This document shows positions 35,007-44,893 of a stretch of 64,000 nt of DNA, piece by piece. Both the position numbers and the translations under genes were made by a program. This DNA is from Serratia sp. FDAARGOS_506 (GTDB lineage Bacteria > Pseudomonadota > Gammaproteobacteria > Enterobacterales > Enterobacteriaceae), in assembly GCF_003812745.1 (NCBI RefSeq), contig NZ_CP033831.1:248001-312000 (forward strand). The letters are read 5' to 3'. Each line of letters begins with the position of its first letter. The stretch's first letter is position 1. A model generated the notes under the pieces. It was not told where the DNA came from. It saw only the letters and a list, made by a program, of their open reading frames with translations, and did not search any database.

Positions 35007-36584
35007 TTACTCCCACTCAATCGTCGCTGGCGGCTTGCCGCTGATGTCGTACACTACGCGGGAGATGCCGTTTACTTCGTTGATGATGCGGTTGGAGACG
35101 CGGCCGAGGAAGTCATACGGCAGGTGCGCCCAGTGCGCGGTCATGAAGTCGATGGTTTCTACCGCACGCAGGGAGACCACCCAGTCGTATTTGCGGCCGT
35201 CGCCCATCACGCCGACCGAACGCACCGGCAGGAACACGGTGAACGCCTGGCTGACTTTGTTGTACAGGTCGGCTTTGTGCAGCTCTTCGATGAAGATGGC
35301 GTCGGCGCGGCGCAGCAGATCGCAGTACTCTTTCTTCACTTCGCCCAGCACGCGCACGCCCAGACCTGGGCCCGGGAACGGGTGGCGATACAGCATGTCG
35401 TACGGCAGGCCCAGCTCCAGACCGATCTTGCGCACTTCGTCTTTGAACAGCTCTTTCAGCGGCTCGACCAGGCCCAGCTTCATCTCTTTCGGCAGGCCGC
35501 CCACGTTGTGGTGCGACTTGATCACGTGCGCTTTGCCGGTGGCGGAAGCGGCGGATTCGATCACGTCCGGGTAGATGGTGCCCTGCGCCAGCCATTTCAC
35601 CTGCTCTTGCTTGCAGGCTTCTTCGTCGAACACTTCAACGAACACGCGGCCGATGATTTTACGCTTGGCTTCCGGCTCGTCCACGCCCGCCAGCGCGGTC
35701 AGGAAGCGGTTTTCCGCCTCGACGTGCACGATGTTCAGGCCGAAGTGGTCGCCGAACATTTCCATTACCTGCTTGGCTTCGTTTAGGCGCAGCAGGCCGT
35801 TGTCGACGAATACGCAGGTCAGGCGTTTGCCGATGGCGCGGTGCAGCAGCATCGCGGTGACGGAGGAGTCGACGCCGCCGGACAGGCCGAGGATCACGTG
35901 GTCTTCACCCACCTGCTCGCGGATGCGCTCAACCGCATCTTCGATGATGGTTGCCGGGGTCCACAGGGCTTCACACTGGCAGATGTCCAGTACGAAACGC
36001 TCCAGCATGCGCTGGCCCTGACGGGTGTGGGTCACTTCCGGGTGGAACTGCACGCCGTAGAAGCGTTTTTCTTCGTTGGCCATAATAGCGAACGGACAGG
36101 TGTCGGTGCTGGCGATGGTCACGAAGTCGGACGGGATCGCGGTCACTTTGTCGCCGTGGCTCATCCACACGTCCAGCAGCGGTTTGCCGGCCGGGCTGAT
36201 GGCGTCTTCGATGTCGCGCAGCAGCGCGCTCTCTTTGACGATTTCTACCTGCGCGTAGCCGAACTCGCGCTCGTTGGAACCCTGCACATGGCCACCCAGC
36301 TGCATCGCCATGGTCTGCATGCCGTAGCACACACCCAGCACCGGCACGCCGGCGTTGAACACATAGTCAGGGGCGCGCGGGCTGCCGGCTTCGGTGGTGC
36401 TTTCCGGGCCGCCGGACAGGATGATGCCGCTTGGGTTGAATTCGCGGATCTGCTCTTCGCTAACGTCCCAGGCCCACAGTTCGCAGTAAACGCCGATTTC
36501 GCGCACGCGGCGGGCGACCAGTTGGGTGTATTGCGAACCGAAGTCCAGTATGAGGATGCGATGCTTATGGATATTTTGTGTCAT
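35007..36584 (-). CDS. guaA: GMP synthase (glutamine-hydrolysing)
   Basis: A 525-residue enzyme, same length as E. coli GuaA, converting XMP to GMP with glutamine and ATP. The N-terminal class I amidotransferase domain has nucleophile Cys86 (GVCYGMQ) and the QFHPEVTH His/Glu pair. The PP-loop ATP pyrophosphatase domain carries LSGGVDSS, and the C-terminal dimerisation domain ends KPPATIEWE. The start at 36584 matches E. coli ([19 protein letters not shown]); upstream in-frame codons lie in the guaB-guaA gap. Second gene of guaBA. Confidence 0.97.
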   Translation of the reverse strand: MTQNIHKHRILILDFGSQYTQLVARRVREIGVYCELWAWDVSEEQIREFNPSGIILSGGPESTTEAGSPRAPDYVFNAGVPVLGVCYGMQTMAMQLGGHVQGSNEREFGYAQVEIVKESALLRDIEDAISPAGKPLLDVWMSHGDKVTAIPSDFVTIASTDTCPFAIMANEEKRFYGVQFHPEVTHTRQGQRMLERFVLDICQCEALWTPATIIEDAVERIREQVGEDHVILGLSGGVDSSVTAMLLHRAIGKRLTCVFVDNGLLRLNEAKQVMEMFGDHFGLNIVHVEAENRFLTALAGVDEPEAKRKIIGRVFVEVFDEEACKQEQVKWLAQGTIYPDVIESAASATGKAHVIKSHHNVGGLPKEMKLGLVEPLKELFKDEVRKIGLELGLPYDMLYRHPFPGPGLGVRVLGEVKKEYCDLLRRADAIFIEELHKADLYNKVSQAFTVFLPVRSVGVMGDGRKYDWVVSLRAVETIDFMTAHWAHLPYDFLGRVSNRIINEVNGISRVVYDISGKPPATIEWE

Positions 36585-36633
36585 TGAGGCGAATTCCAGC
36601 AACAAGAGAAAAAGAGCGAAAATGTGTGTTTTC

Positions 36634-36658
36634 GGGATGGGGCTTGGCGCCCCATCCC
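36634..36658 (-). terminator. Stem-loop in the guaB-guaA intercistronic gap
   Basis: GGGATGGGGC and GCCCCATCCC form a perfect 10-bp stem with a 5-base loop, midway in the 102-base gap. It has no T-run. It may set the guaB/guaA expression ratio by mRNA stability or partial termination. Confidence 0.45.
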
Positions 36659-36686
36659 GGCCTCTCACTCAGGAGAGGTTAAGGCA

Positions 36687-38150
36687 TTAGCCCATGCGGT
36701 AGTTCGGCGACTCTTTGGTGATGGTCACGTCGTGCACGTGGCTTTCCTGAATGCCGGCGCCGCTGATGCGCACGAACTCCGCCTTGGTGCGCAGTTCGTC
36801 GATGGTGGCGCAGCCGGTCAGGCCCATGCAGGAGCGCAGGCCGCCCATCTGCTGGTGCACGATGGCTTTCAGCATGCCTTTATAGGCCACGCGGCCTTCG
36901 ATACCTTCCGGCACCAGTTTGTCGGCGGCGTTATCGGTCTGGAAGTAACGGTCGGAGGAGCCTTTGGACATCGCGCCCAGCGAGCCCATGCCGCGGTAAG
37001 ACTTGAACGAACGGCCCTGATACAGCTCGATTTCGCCCGGGGATTCTTCGGTGCCCGCCAGCATGGAGCCGACCATCACGCAGGATGCGCCCGCGGCGAT
37101 CGCTTTGGCAATGTCGCCGGAGAAGCGGATGCCGCCGTCGGCGATAACCGGGATGCCGGTGCCTTCCAGCGCTTCCACAGCGTCAGCGATGGCGGTGATC
37201 TGCGGTACGCCCACGCCGGTCACGATGCGGGTGGTGCAGATAGAGCCAGGGCCGATACCCACTTTCACCGCGCTCACGCCGGCTTCAGCCAGCGCTTTGG
37301 CGCCCGCTGCGGTCGCGACGTTGCCGCCGACAATCTGCAGATCCGGGTATTTGGCGCGGGTTTCGCGGATGCGCTGCAACACGCCTTCGGAGTGGCCGTG
37401 CGAGGAGTCGATCAGCAGAACGTCAACGCCTGCCGCCACCAGCGCGTCAACGCGCTCTTCGTTGCCGGCGCCGGCTCCGACCGCCGCGCCCACGCGCAGA
37501 CGGCCGTGCTCGTCTTTACAGGCGTTCGGCTTACGTTCCGCTTTCTGGAAGTCTTTCACGGTGATCATGCCCAGCAGGTGGAAGCTGTCGTCCACCACCA
37601 GCGCTTTCTCTACGCGCTTTTCGTGCATCTTCTGCAGCACGACGTCGCGCGCTTCACCTTCTTTCACGGTGACCAGGCGATCTTTCGGCGTCATGACCGC
37701 GGTGACCGGCTGGGTCAGATCGGTCACGAAGCGCACGTCGCGGCCGGTGATGATACCGACCAATTCGTTGTCTTCGGTAACGACCGGATAGCCGGCGAAG
37801 CCGTTGCGCGCGGTCAGCTCTTTCACTTCCTGCAGCGTGGTGGTTGGGGTAACAGTCTGCGGGTCGGTGACTACGCCGCTTTCATGTTTCTTCACGCGGC
37901 TGACTTCTTCAGCCTGGCGCTCGATGGACATGTTTTTGTGGATGAAGCCCAGGCCGCCTTCCTGCGCCAGCGCGATGGCCAAGCCGGATTCGGTAACGGT
38001 ATCCATGGCTGCGGACAGCATAGGGATATTCAGGCGGATGGTTTTGGTCAGTTGGGTGCCGAGCTCTGCAGTGTTAGGCAGAACCGTGGAGTGGGCTGGA
38101 ACCAGGAGGACGTCGTCAAACGTCAGAGCTTCTTTAGCGATACGTAGCAT
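36687..38150 (-). CDS. guaB: Inosine-5'-monophosphate dehydrogenase
   Basis: A 487-residue enzyme (E. coli 488) that oxidises IMP to XMP, the first step committed to GMP. It is a TIM barrel interrupted by two CBS domains (about 93-205). The catalytic cysteine is in GPGSICTTR, and the flap RYFQ and SKGSSDRY segments follow. The start at 38150 matches E. coli ([25 protein letters not shown]). A PurR-like sequence overlaps the promoter upstream. Divergent from xseA. Confidence 0.97.
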   Translation of the reverse strand: MLRIAKEALTFDDVLLVPAHSTVLPNTAELGTQLTKTIRLNIPMLSAAMDTVTESGLAIALAQEGGLGFIHKNMSIERQAEEVSRVKKHESGVVTDPQTVTPTTTLQEVKELTARNGFAGYPVVTEDNELVGIITGRDVRFVTDLTQPVTAVMTPKDRLVTVKEGEARDVVLQKMHEKRVEKALVVDDSFHLLGMITVKDFQKAERKPNACKDEHGRLRVGAAVGAGAGNEERVDALVAAGVDVLLIDSSHGHSEGVLQRIRETRAKYPDLQIVGGNVATAAGAKALAEAGVSAVKVGIGPGSICTTRIVTGVGVPQITAIADAVEALEGTGIPVIADGGIRFSGDIAKAIAAGASCVMVGSMLAGTEESPGEIELYQGRSFKSYRGMGSLGAMSKGSSDRYFQTDNAADKLVPEGIEGRVAYKGMLKAIVHQQMGGLRSCMGLTGCATIDELRTKAEFVRISGAGIQESHVHDVTITKESPNYRMG

Positions 38151-38202
38151 GGGCAATATCTCACCAGGGTGGGCTGTGAAAAAGATAAAATATTGCCGCG
38201 GC

Positions 38203-38228
38203 ATTATACAGAGCGGAATCGGTTGCCT
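38203..38228 (-). promoter_or_regulatory. guaB promoter with PurR-box-like sequence
   Basis: TATAAT (minus strand, 38208-38203) is a perfect -10 hexamer, 53 bases before the guaB ATG. Immediately upstream, AGGCAACCGATTCCGC (38228-38213) agrees with the PurR consensus ACGCAAACGTTTTCGT at 11 of 16 positions, including the central CG. It would overlap the spacer of the promoter, a fitting place for repression by purines. The match was made by eye. Confidence 0.5.
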
Positions 38229-38320
38229 CCAGCACTTTCTTACAAAAAGTCTTGATTACCTTTTTCAGCCATGTAGTATCGACCAATTAAGTGATTGTTT
38301 TGAAATTTGATCTGGGTCAC

Positions 38321-39697
38321 ATGACGCTACCTGTTTCGCCTTCCATTTTTACCGTAAGCCGCCTCAATCAGACGGTTCGCCAACTGCTGGAAATGGAAAT
38401 GGGGCAGATTTGGCTCTCCGCCGAGATCTCCAACCTCTCCCAGCCCGCCTCCGGCCACTGGTATTTCACGCTGAAAGACGACCGCGCCCAGGTGCGCTGC
38501 GCGATGTTCCGCAACAGCAACCGCCGCGTCACCTTCCGGCCGCAAAACGGCCAGCAGGTTTTGGTGCGCGCCAGCATCACGCTGTATGAACCGCGCGGCG
38601 ACTACCAGCTGATCGCCGAGAGCATGCAGCCCGCCGGCGACGGCCTGTTGCAGCAACAGTTCGAGCAGTTGAAACAGCGCCTGAGCGCCGAAGGGCTGTT
38701 CGATCAGCAATTCAAGCAGCCTCTGCCCGCCCCGGCCAAACGCGTCGGGGTGATCACCTCTGCCAGCGGCGCGGCGCTGCACGATATTTTGCAGGTATTG
38801 CAACGGCGCGATCCGTCGCTGCCGATCGTCATCTACCCCACCTCGGTGCAGGGCGCGGAAGCGCCGATGCAGATCGTGCGCGCCATCGAGACCGCCAACC
38901 GCCGCGATGAATGTGACGTATTGATCGTCGGCCGCGGCGGCGGTTCGCTGGAGGATTTGTGGAGCTTCAACGACGAACGCGTGGCGCGGGCGATCTTCGC
39001 CAGCCGCATTCCGATCGTCAGCGCCGTCGGCCATGAAACCGACGTCACCATCGCCGATTTCGTCGCCGACCTGCGCGCGCCGACCCCTTCCGCCGCCGCC
39101 GAACTGGTCAGCCGCAATCAGCTTGAGCTGTTGCGCCAGCTGCAGTCGCAGCAGCAGCGGTTGGAGATGGCGATGGATTACTACCTGGCGCAGCGCCAGC
39201 AGCAGTTCACCCGCATTCACCACCGTTTACAGCAGCAGCATCCGCATCTGCGCCTGGCGCGCCAGCAGACGCTGCTGTTCAAGCTGCAGCGCCGGATGGA
39301 AGACGGCATGCAGCAACAGCTGCGCCTGGCCGCCCGCCGCAGCGAACGCGCCCAACAGCGGCTGGCGCAGGTGCAGCCGCAAGGCCGCATTCACCGCTAC
39401 CAACAGCGCGTGCAGCAGCAGGAATACCGCCTGCAGCAGGCGATGGAGCGGCAGCTCAACGCCTACCGCCAGCGCTTCGGCGTGGCCTGCAGCCAGCTGG
39501 AAACCGTCAGCCCGCTGGCGACGCTGGCGCGCGGCTACAGCGTGACGCAAACCCCGCGCGGCGAGCTGTTGAAAACCACCAAACAGGCGCAGGTCGGCGA
39601 ACTGCTGAAAACCCGCCTGCAGGACGGCTGGGTGGAAAGCGAGGTGAAAACCATCACCGTCGCCAAGAAGCCGCGCAAGAAACGCGCAGCCGAGTAA
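38321..39697 (+). CDS. xseA: Exodeoxyribonuclease VII large subunit
   Basis: A 458-residue protein (E. coli 456). An N-terminal OB fold (about 10-105, [21 protein letters not shown]) binds single-stranded DNA; the catalytic core contains [16 protein letters not shown] and [26 protein letters not shown] long Gln/Arg-rich coiled coil (about 265-400) and a basic C-terminus follow, as in the family. With XseB it degrades single-stranded DNA in both directions in mismatch and damage repair. The ATG at 38321 matches the E. coli N-terminus; its ribosome site is weak. Confidence 0.95.
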   Translation: MTLPVSPSIFTVSRLNQTVRQLLEMEMGQIWLSAEISNLSQPASGHWYFTLKDDRAQVRCAMFRNSNRRVTFRPQNGQQVLVRASITLYEPRGDYQLIAESMQPAGDGLLQQQFEQLKQRLSAEGLFDQQFKQPLPAPAKRVGVITSASGAALHDILQVLQRRDPSLPIVIYPTSVQGAEAPMQIVRAIETANRRDECDVLIVGRGGGSLEDLWSFNDERVARAIFASRIPIVSAVGHETDVTIADFVADLRAPTPSAAAELVSRNQLELLRQLQSQQQRLEMAMDYYLAQRQQQFTRIHHRLQQQHPHLRLARQQTLLFKLQRRMEDGMQQQLRLAARRSERAQQRLAQVQPQGRIHRYQQRVQQQEYRLQQAMERQLNAYRQRFGVACSQLETVSPLATLARGYSVTQTPRGELLKTTKQAQVGELLKTRLQDGWVESEVKTITVAKKPRKKRAAE

Positions 39698-39700
39698 CCC

Positions 39701-42067
39701 CTACTCCAGCGTAAAACGCTCGCCCGGTTCGCCGTTTACCCACAGCGCGCGCGTCTCGCCTTCCGGCAGGCTGAGCGCCAACGTGCGCCAGGCCGGGCGG
39801 AAACGCCCTTCCGTCGTGATATCCAGCATGATGCGCTGATGGTCGCAGCGCATATCCCAGCGCAGCCACAGCGCATCGCCCTGCCGCCAGCCGTCGCTTT
39901 CACCGTCGTCCTCAAACAGCAGCCCGCTGCTTGCGCCGCAGCCCTTGAGCGGAAACAGCCGCAGCTCGCGCCGATCGTCGGCGGCCACGTCCACATGTGC
40001 CAGCCGCTGCGACAGCGGCAGCGCCGCCCCGGCGCGCACCAGCAGCGGCAGACGCTCCAGCGGCGCCGCCAGCGTCACCGTCTGGCCGCCGCCAAACCAC
40101 TGGCCGCTGTAGAAGCAGTACCAGCCTTCGCCGTTGTCCGGCAGATACACCGAACGCCGACGTTGCCCCGGCTCCACCACGCTGGCCACCAGCAGATCGC
40201 GGCCGATCAGAAAATCGTCGTTTTCGCCGAAGGTGCGCGCATCCTGTTCATGATCGAGGAAAGTCGGGCGCAGCATCGGCTCGTCGTCGGCGCAAGCCTG
40301 CCACAACAGGGTGTAGAAATACGGCAGCAGCCGGTAACGCAGGTTGATCGCCTCACGCACCGCCGGGGTGGCGGCCGGGTACATCCAGGGCTCGTTGACC
40401 GTGGCGTCGTCGTTCCAGGAATGAATGGTGAAACGCGGATGCATCACGCCGTTTTGCACCCAGCGCACCAGCAGCTCCGCGTCCGGCTTGTCGCCGGAGA
40501 AGCCGCCGACGTCGTGGCCGAGGTTATACAGCCCGGACAGGCTCATGCCCAGCCCCATGCGGATGTTGTAGCGCAGCGTCTGCCAGCTGGTGCGGTTGTC
40601 GCCGCTCCAGGTCTGCACATAGCGCTGCATGCCGGCGCAGCCGGAGCGCGAGATCAGGTACGGCCGCTTCTGCGGCGCGAAGCGCTGCTGGGCCTCCATC
40701 GAGGCGCGCATCATCAGCAATGGCATCACCGGGCGGATATGCTTGATGGCGATCGGCCGCCCGAAGCCATGGCAGCGCGCTTCGCCGTCCCACACTTCGT
40801 ACTCGTTGTTGTCGTTCCAGGTAGAGTCGATGCCCATCTCCAGCAGCTGCTGCGTGACGCCCTGCTGCCACCAGCGCACCGCCGCCGGGTTGGTGAAGTC
40901 GAGGTGCGATCCCTCGTCATCCCAGAAGCTGGAGCGCTCGGGCGCGTCGCTTTGCGAATCGCGGATAAACAGCCCCTGCGCCGCCACCGCCTGATACTGC
41001 GGGTGATCCTGCAGCAGGCACGGCTTAATGTTGGCCGCCAGCCTGAGGCCGGCGTCGTGAAACGCCTGGCTCAATTGTTTGGGCTGCGGCACCTTGTCGT
41101 AGTTCCAGTTGAACACATAGCGCTTGTTGTTGATCGAGGTGTAGCCCGACGACAGCTGGAAGGAGTCGCAGGGGATGGCGTGTTGGCGGCACAGCGCGAT
41201 GAACTGCTGCAGCTGCTGCTGGGCGTCCGGCGCGTCGGTGTAGTGCATGGTCGAGCCGCTGTAGCCCAGGCTCCACTTCGGCCCGAAGTGGGTGCGGCCG
41301 GTCAAGCGCACGAAGGCCTTGGTGACGTCCAATACCTTCGGCCCGAGGAACAGGTAGTAATCCAGATCGCCCGCTTCGGCCTGATAGCGGCGATAGGCCA
41401 CGTGGTAGTTATCGATCTCATTGCCCAGATCCAGCCAGCAGCTGCTCAGGTTATCGTAAAACAGGCCGAAGCTGGCCTCCGGCCCGCGGGTGATGGTGAA
41501 CGGAATGTGCTTGTACAGCGGATCGGTGCTGGCGGCGTTGTAGCCCATCGCGTCCAGATTGCGCATCTCGAAGCGGCGGCCGGTGCGTTCCAGATCGCCG
41601 GCTTTCTCCCCCAGGCCGTAATAGCGCTCATCGGCGAAACGGCGTTGATAGTGCGCCACGCCGTCGCCGTGCGCATTAAGCAGGTAGGCGCTGGTCGGCC
41701 GGTCCGCCGCCAGCGGCCGCCATTCGCCGGCGGCGTTGCAGTACGCCCATTCCAGCCACAGCGGCTGATGCACCGTCACGCGCAGCCGCGGCGTGCTGAC
41801 CACCAGCCGCTCTTCCTCCTGACGCAGCTGATAGCCCGGCATGCTGAAACCGGCCACGCTGAGCCGATCGCGCCCCTCCCAGGGCACATCTTCCTGCGGC
41901 GCAATGCTCCAGGTGCGATCCAGCGCCAGCTCGCCGTTGCGTTTAATCAGCACACGGAACAGATCGTCTTCCAGCACGTACAGGCAGAAACGGTGGCGTT
42001 CATCGACCAGCAGCTCAACGTGGTCGACATGCTGCGCCGCCAGCGTCCAGTTTTTCAAGGTTTTCAT
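39701..42067 (-). CDS. GH31-family alpha-glycosidase (YicI-like alpha-xylosidase type)
   Basis: A 788-residue cytoplasmic enzyme (no signal peptide) of glycoside hydrolase family 31. The barrel contains nucleophile Asp419 in the variant motif TWNDNNE and acid/base Asp490 in WSGDNRTSW. The start at 42067 is preferred over ATG 42073, which lies too close to GTGGA. It is transcribed with the adjacent permease, 11 bases apart, and convergent with xseA at only 3 bases. It probably splits an imported alpha-xyloside or alpha-glucoside. E. coli yicI has a similar neighbour (yicJ), but that transporter is of another family. Substrate not certain. Confidence 0.85.
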   Translation of the reverse strand: MKTLKNWTLAAQHVDHVELLVDERHRFCLYVLEDDLFRVLIKRNGELALDRTWSIAPQEDVPWEGRDRLSVAGFSMPGYQLRQEEERLVVSTPRLRVTVHQPLWLEWAYCNAAGEWRPLAADRPTSAYLLNAHGDGVAHYQRRFADERYYGLGEKAGDLERTGRRFEMRNLDAMGYNAASTDPLYKHIPFTITRGPEASFGLFYDNLSSCWLDLGNEIDNYHVAYRRYQAEAGDLDYYLFLGPKVLDVTKAFVRLTGRTHFGPKWSLGYSGSTMHYTDAPDAQQQLQQFIALCRQHAIPCDSFQLSSGYTSINNKRYVFNWNYDKVPQPKQLSQAFHDAGLRLAANIKPCLLQDHPQYQAVAAQGLFIRDSQSDAPERSSFWDDEGSHLDFTNPAAVRWWQQGVTQQLLEMGIDSTWNDNNEYEVWDGEARCHGFGRPIAIKHIRPVMPLLMMRASMEAQQRFAPQKRPYLISRSGCAGMQRYVQTWSGDNRTSWQTLRYNIRMGLGMSLSGLYNLGHDVGGFSGDKPDAELLVRWVQNGVMHPRFTIHSWNDDATVNEPWMYPAATPAVREAINLRYRLLPYFYTLLWQACADDEPMLRPTFLDHEQDARTFGENDDFLIGRDLLVASVVEPGQRRRSVYLPDNGEGWYCFYSGQWFGGGQTVTLAAPLERLPLLVRAGAALPLSQRLAHVDVAADDRRELRLFPLKGCGASSGLLFEDDGESDGWRQGDALWLRWDMRCDHQRIMLDITTEGRFRPAWRTLALSLPEGETRALWVNGEPGERFTLE

Positions 42068-42078
42068 AAGCATTCCAC

Positions 42079-43389
42079 TTAGCTGTGTGAAGGTGTTTTC
42101 TTACCGCCGCGCTCGGCGATCAGGGCAATCAGGAACAGGGCGCCGATCAGATCGAAGAAGCCCATGGCGATGAACAGCGGGTTGAAGCCGATGGTGTCGG
42201 ATACCGCGCCGATCAGGAGCGTGAACAGGAAGCTGGCGATCCAGGCGCTGGAGCCGCGCATACCGTTGACCGTCGCCATCTGGTTTTTATCGAACGATTC
42301 CACCACCAGGGCGCTGAGCATGCAGGAGATCACCTGATGGCCGAACCCGCCGATCGAGATCAGCGCGATCGCCACATAGGGATCTTGGGTGATCGCCACG
42401 AACGCCAGCGACACCATCAGGAAAGCGCCGGTCACCGAGCTGGCGACCACCGCGTTGACGCGGCTGCAGCCGAACCATTTGCGGTACAGGGTGGTGAGAT
42501 AGCCGCTGGCAACGCTGCCGATATCCGCCGCCAGGAACGGCAGCCAGGCGAACATCGCGATCTGCTTCAGATCCATGCCGCGTTCGGTGGCCAGGTACAG
42601 CGGCACCCAGAAGCTGAAGACCGCCCAGGCCGGCTCGGCGAGAAAAGCCGGGATGGCGATGCCGTAGAATTTCTTGTTCTTGCACAGGCTGGCCAGCGAG
42701 GTGAAGAACGGCAGCTTCGGCAGCACCGGCTCGTTGTCTTCGCGGATCAGATCCAGCTCTTGCTGGCTGAGGTTCGGGTGCTGCTGCGGCGAGTGGTAGA
42801 ACAGCCACCACAGCACCACCCAGATCAGCGCCAGCCCGCCGGAGAACAGGAAGGCGCCCTGCCAGCCGAAGGAGACGTGAGCGATGACGATGATCGGCGG
42901 GGCCAGCATGGCGCCGATGGAGAAACCGACGCCCGCCCAGCCGGCGGCGATCGGCCGCTCCTTTTTCGGGAACCAGTCGGAGATCGCCTTGGCGTTGGCC
43001 GGGGTGGCCGCCGCCTCCGCGCCCCCCATGAAGAAGCGCAGAATCGCCAGTTGCAGCCAGCTGCCGGCGCCGGCGTGCAGCATGCATACCACCGCCCAAA
43101 TGCCGGCGCAGATCAGAAAGCCCATCTTCAGGCCGATAACGTCGATCAGCCAGCCGCAGATCGGCTGAAACACCGTGTAGGCCAGCTGGAACGACGCCAC
43201 CACCCAGGCATATTGCTCGGTGCTCATGTTCAGGCTGGTTTTCAGCTCCGGCGCCAGAATGCCCAGCGAGTTGCGGGTGATGTAGTTGACCGTGACACCC
43301 AACAAGAACAGCGCCAACATCCACCAGCGCAGCGATTTGAACTTGCGCCGGCCGCTCTGCGCGACCGCCTGATTGATCTCCACACTCAT
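42079..43389 (-). CDS. MFS transporter, ACS family
   Basis: A 436-residue, 12-helix permease of the ACS branch (NYITRNSLGILAPEL at helix 1, ISDWFPKKERPIAAGWAGVG after helix 4). The start at 43389 follows GGGGAGAG; longer in-frame starts fall in the operator region. Such carriers usually take up hexuronates or glycosyl-acids, so the substrate of the partner GH31 enzyme may be an acidic or unusual alpha-glycoside. Divergent from a LacI regulator with 359 bases between starts. Confidence 0.82.
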   Translation of the reverse strand: MSVEINQAVAQSGRRKFKSLRWWMLALFLLGVTVNYITRNSLGILAPELKTSLNMSTEQYAWVVASFQLAYTVFQPICGWLIDVIGLKMGFLICAGIWAVVCMLHAGAGSWLQLAILRFFMGGAEAAATPANAKAISDWFPKKERPIAAGWAGVGFSIGAMLAPPIIVIAHVSFGWQGAFLFSGGLALIWVVLWWLFYHSPQQHPNLSQQELDLIREDNEPVLPKLPFFTSLASLCKNKKFYGIAIPAFLAEPAWAVFSFWVPLYLATERGMDLKQIAMFAWLPFLAADIGSVASGYLTTLYRKWFGCSRVNAVVASSVTGAFLMVSLAFVAITQDPYVAIALISIGGFGHQVISCMLSALVVESFDKNQMATVNGMRGSSAWIASFLFTLLIGAVSDTIGFNPLFIAMGFFDLIGALFLIALIAERGGKKTPSHS

Positions 43390-43748
43390 CGGTTCTCTCC
43401 CCGCGGCCGCCGGCGACGGCGACGCGCGTTTTGGTAGGGTACGTTGTGCTATCAAAAAAGGGACGGTGAAAACAGGTCGGCGCCGTATCATTGGCCGACA
43501 GACAATCACAACCCCATGATTTATTTTTTGTTTTCTTTTTCGCACACCGTTAAAATTGGACTGACAGGTCGCTAAAATTGGTGTACCAATGCAGACTACT
43601 CAGCGAAAGCGCGCAGCGAAACGGTGTTTTTTGCAAAGATTTTCACAGGCGGGTGAAAAAATAGTCATAATGACCAAAAAATCCTGTCAAGACGCTGAAA
43701 ATCTGTAGTGAAAATATTCTCATGGACGAATTTGAAGGAGATCACAGA
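43390..43748. promoter_or_regulatory. Divergent control region with LacI-type operator candidate
   Basis: This gap has no gene. ATTGGT-GT-ACCAAT (43577-43590) is a perfect 6+6 palindrome with a 2-base centre, the size of a LacI-family operator. TAAAATTGG, which forms its left part, is repeated at 43551-43559 and 43573-43581, 22 bases or two helix turns apart. These are the likely binding sites of the LacI-type regulator on the permease/GH31 promoter. Confidence 0.55.
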
Positions 43749-44831
43749 ATGAACGGAAAGCTGAAAATTCAGGAGATCGCTCGCCAAACCGGGTTGTCGA
43801 TCAGCACCGTTTCCCGCGTGCTGGCGGGCAAAGCCAACACCAGCGCCGAGGCGCGCCGCAAGGTGCTGGACTGCGCGCAACAAAACGGCATTCTGCAGGG
43901 CATTTCCAGCGGCCGGCTGATGCTGAACAACGTGATGGTGTTCGCACCGCAGCGCGCGTTCGACGTGCGCACCGACATCTTCTACTACAAGGTCATTCAG
44001 GGCATCGCCGCCGCGCTGATGCAGCACGAGGTGCGCATCCGCTACTGTGGGCTGGAAGAGCAGCACAGCGACGGCGCGCTGTTTCTGGAAAAGATGAGCG
44101 ACCCGCACACCGAAGCGGCGCTGATCATCGGCATCGACGACGAACACATCCACACCCTGGCCGCCGATCTGCCCAAGCCCTGCGTGCTGATCAACTGCAG
44201 CGATCGGCAGATGCGGCTGGACAGCGTCTCGCCGGATCATCAGCTGATCGGCGACTACTCCGCCAGCTACCTGTTCCAGCAGGGGCACAGCCATATCCTC
44301 AATCTGCAGTGTCTGCGCCGCCACACCATGGAGCTGCGGCTGGCGGGCATCCGGCAGGCCTACGCCCGGCATCATCTGCCGTTCGACGACGGCCGCCATT
44401 TGGTCACCACCTCCGGCTTCGGTAGCGAAGAGGCCGAGCAGGCGCTGACCACCTATCTCGACGGCATCCTCGGCCACTCCCCGCTGCCGACGGCGATCCT
44501 GGCCGGCGGCGACTACATGGCGGTCGGGGCGGTCAAGGCGCTGAACAAGCGGGGGCTGAACGTGCCGGGCGATGTGTCGGTGATGAGCACCGACGGTTTC
44601 AACCTGGCGGAAATCCACGACGTGCCGCTGACCTCGGTGCAGGTTCCGCGCGACGAGCTGGGCTACGAGGCGATCCAACTGCTGCAACGGCGCATGCTGC
44701 GCGCCGACGCGCCGCCGTGCAACCTGCTGCTGCACGGCCGGCTGGCGGTGCGCGCCTCGGTGCGGCGCATCAGCCCGCACAAGACCGCGCCGGCGGTGAG
44801 CACGCATGACCACAGGCTTTATGACGAGTAG
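43749..44831 (+). CDS. LacI-family transcriptional regulator
   Basis: A 360-residue repressor. The N-terminal LacI helix-turn-helix and hinge helix cover about residues 3-60 (KIQEIARQTGLSISTVSRVLAGK), followed by a periplasmic-binding-protein-like ligand domain. The start at 43749 follows GAAGGAGA; an earlier in-frame ATG at 43722 would include that ribosome site. A palindrome in the divergent gap is a likely operator. It should regulate the permease and GH31 genes. The downstream protealysin gene is on the same strand 62 bases away and could receive read-through. Confidence 0.88.
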   Translation: MNGKLKIQEIARQTGLSISTVSRVLAGKANTSAEARRKVLDCAQQNGILQGISSGRLMLNNVMVFAPQRAFDVRTDIFYYKVIQGIAAALMQHEVRIRYCGLEEQHSDGALFLEKMSDPHTEAALIIGIDDEHIHTLAADLPKPCVLINCSDRQMRLDSVSPDHQLIGDYSASYLFQQGHSHILNLQCLRRHTMELRLAGIRQAYARHHLPFDDGRHLVTTSGFGSEEAEQALTTYLDGILGHSPLPTAILAGGDYMAVGAVKALNKRGLNVPGDVSVMSTDGFNLAEIHDVPLTSVQVPRDELGYEAIQLLQRRMLRADAPPCNLLLHGRLAVRASVRRISPHKTAPAVSTHDHRLYDE

Positions 44832-44893
44832 GCTACACTTAGGCACAGTGCATTCATTCGATGAGGTAAAATTTTTGCCTAAGGAGAGCCACT

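Noticed and set aside
34521-35020. Possible attachment-site duplication of the guaA 3' end
   Set aside because: No second copy of the sequence around 35007-35030 was seen in the low-G+C region and no integrase gene is present, so an integrated island cannot be claimed.
39839-42082. Very long plus-strand open frame opposite the GH31 gene
   Set aside because: Composition-driven shadow; the minus strand encodes an intact GH31 enzyme with both catalytic aspartates.
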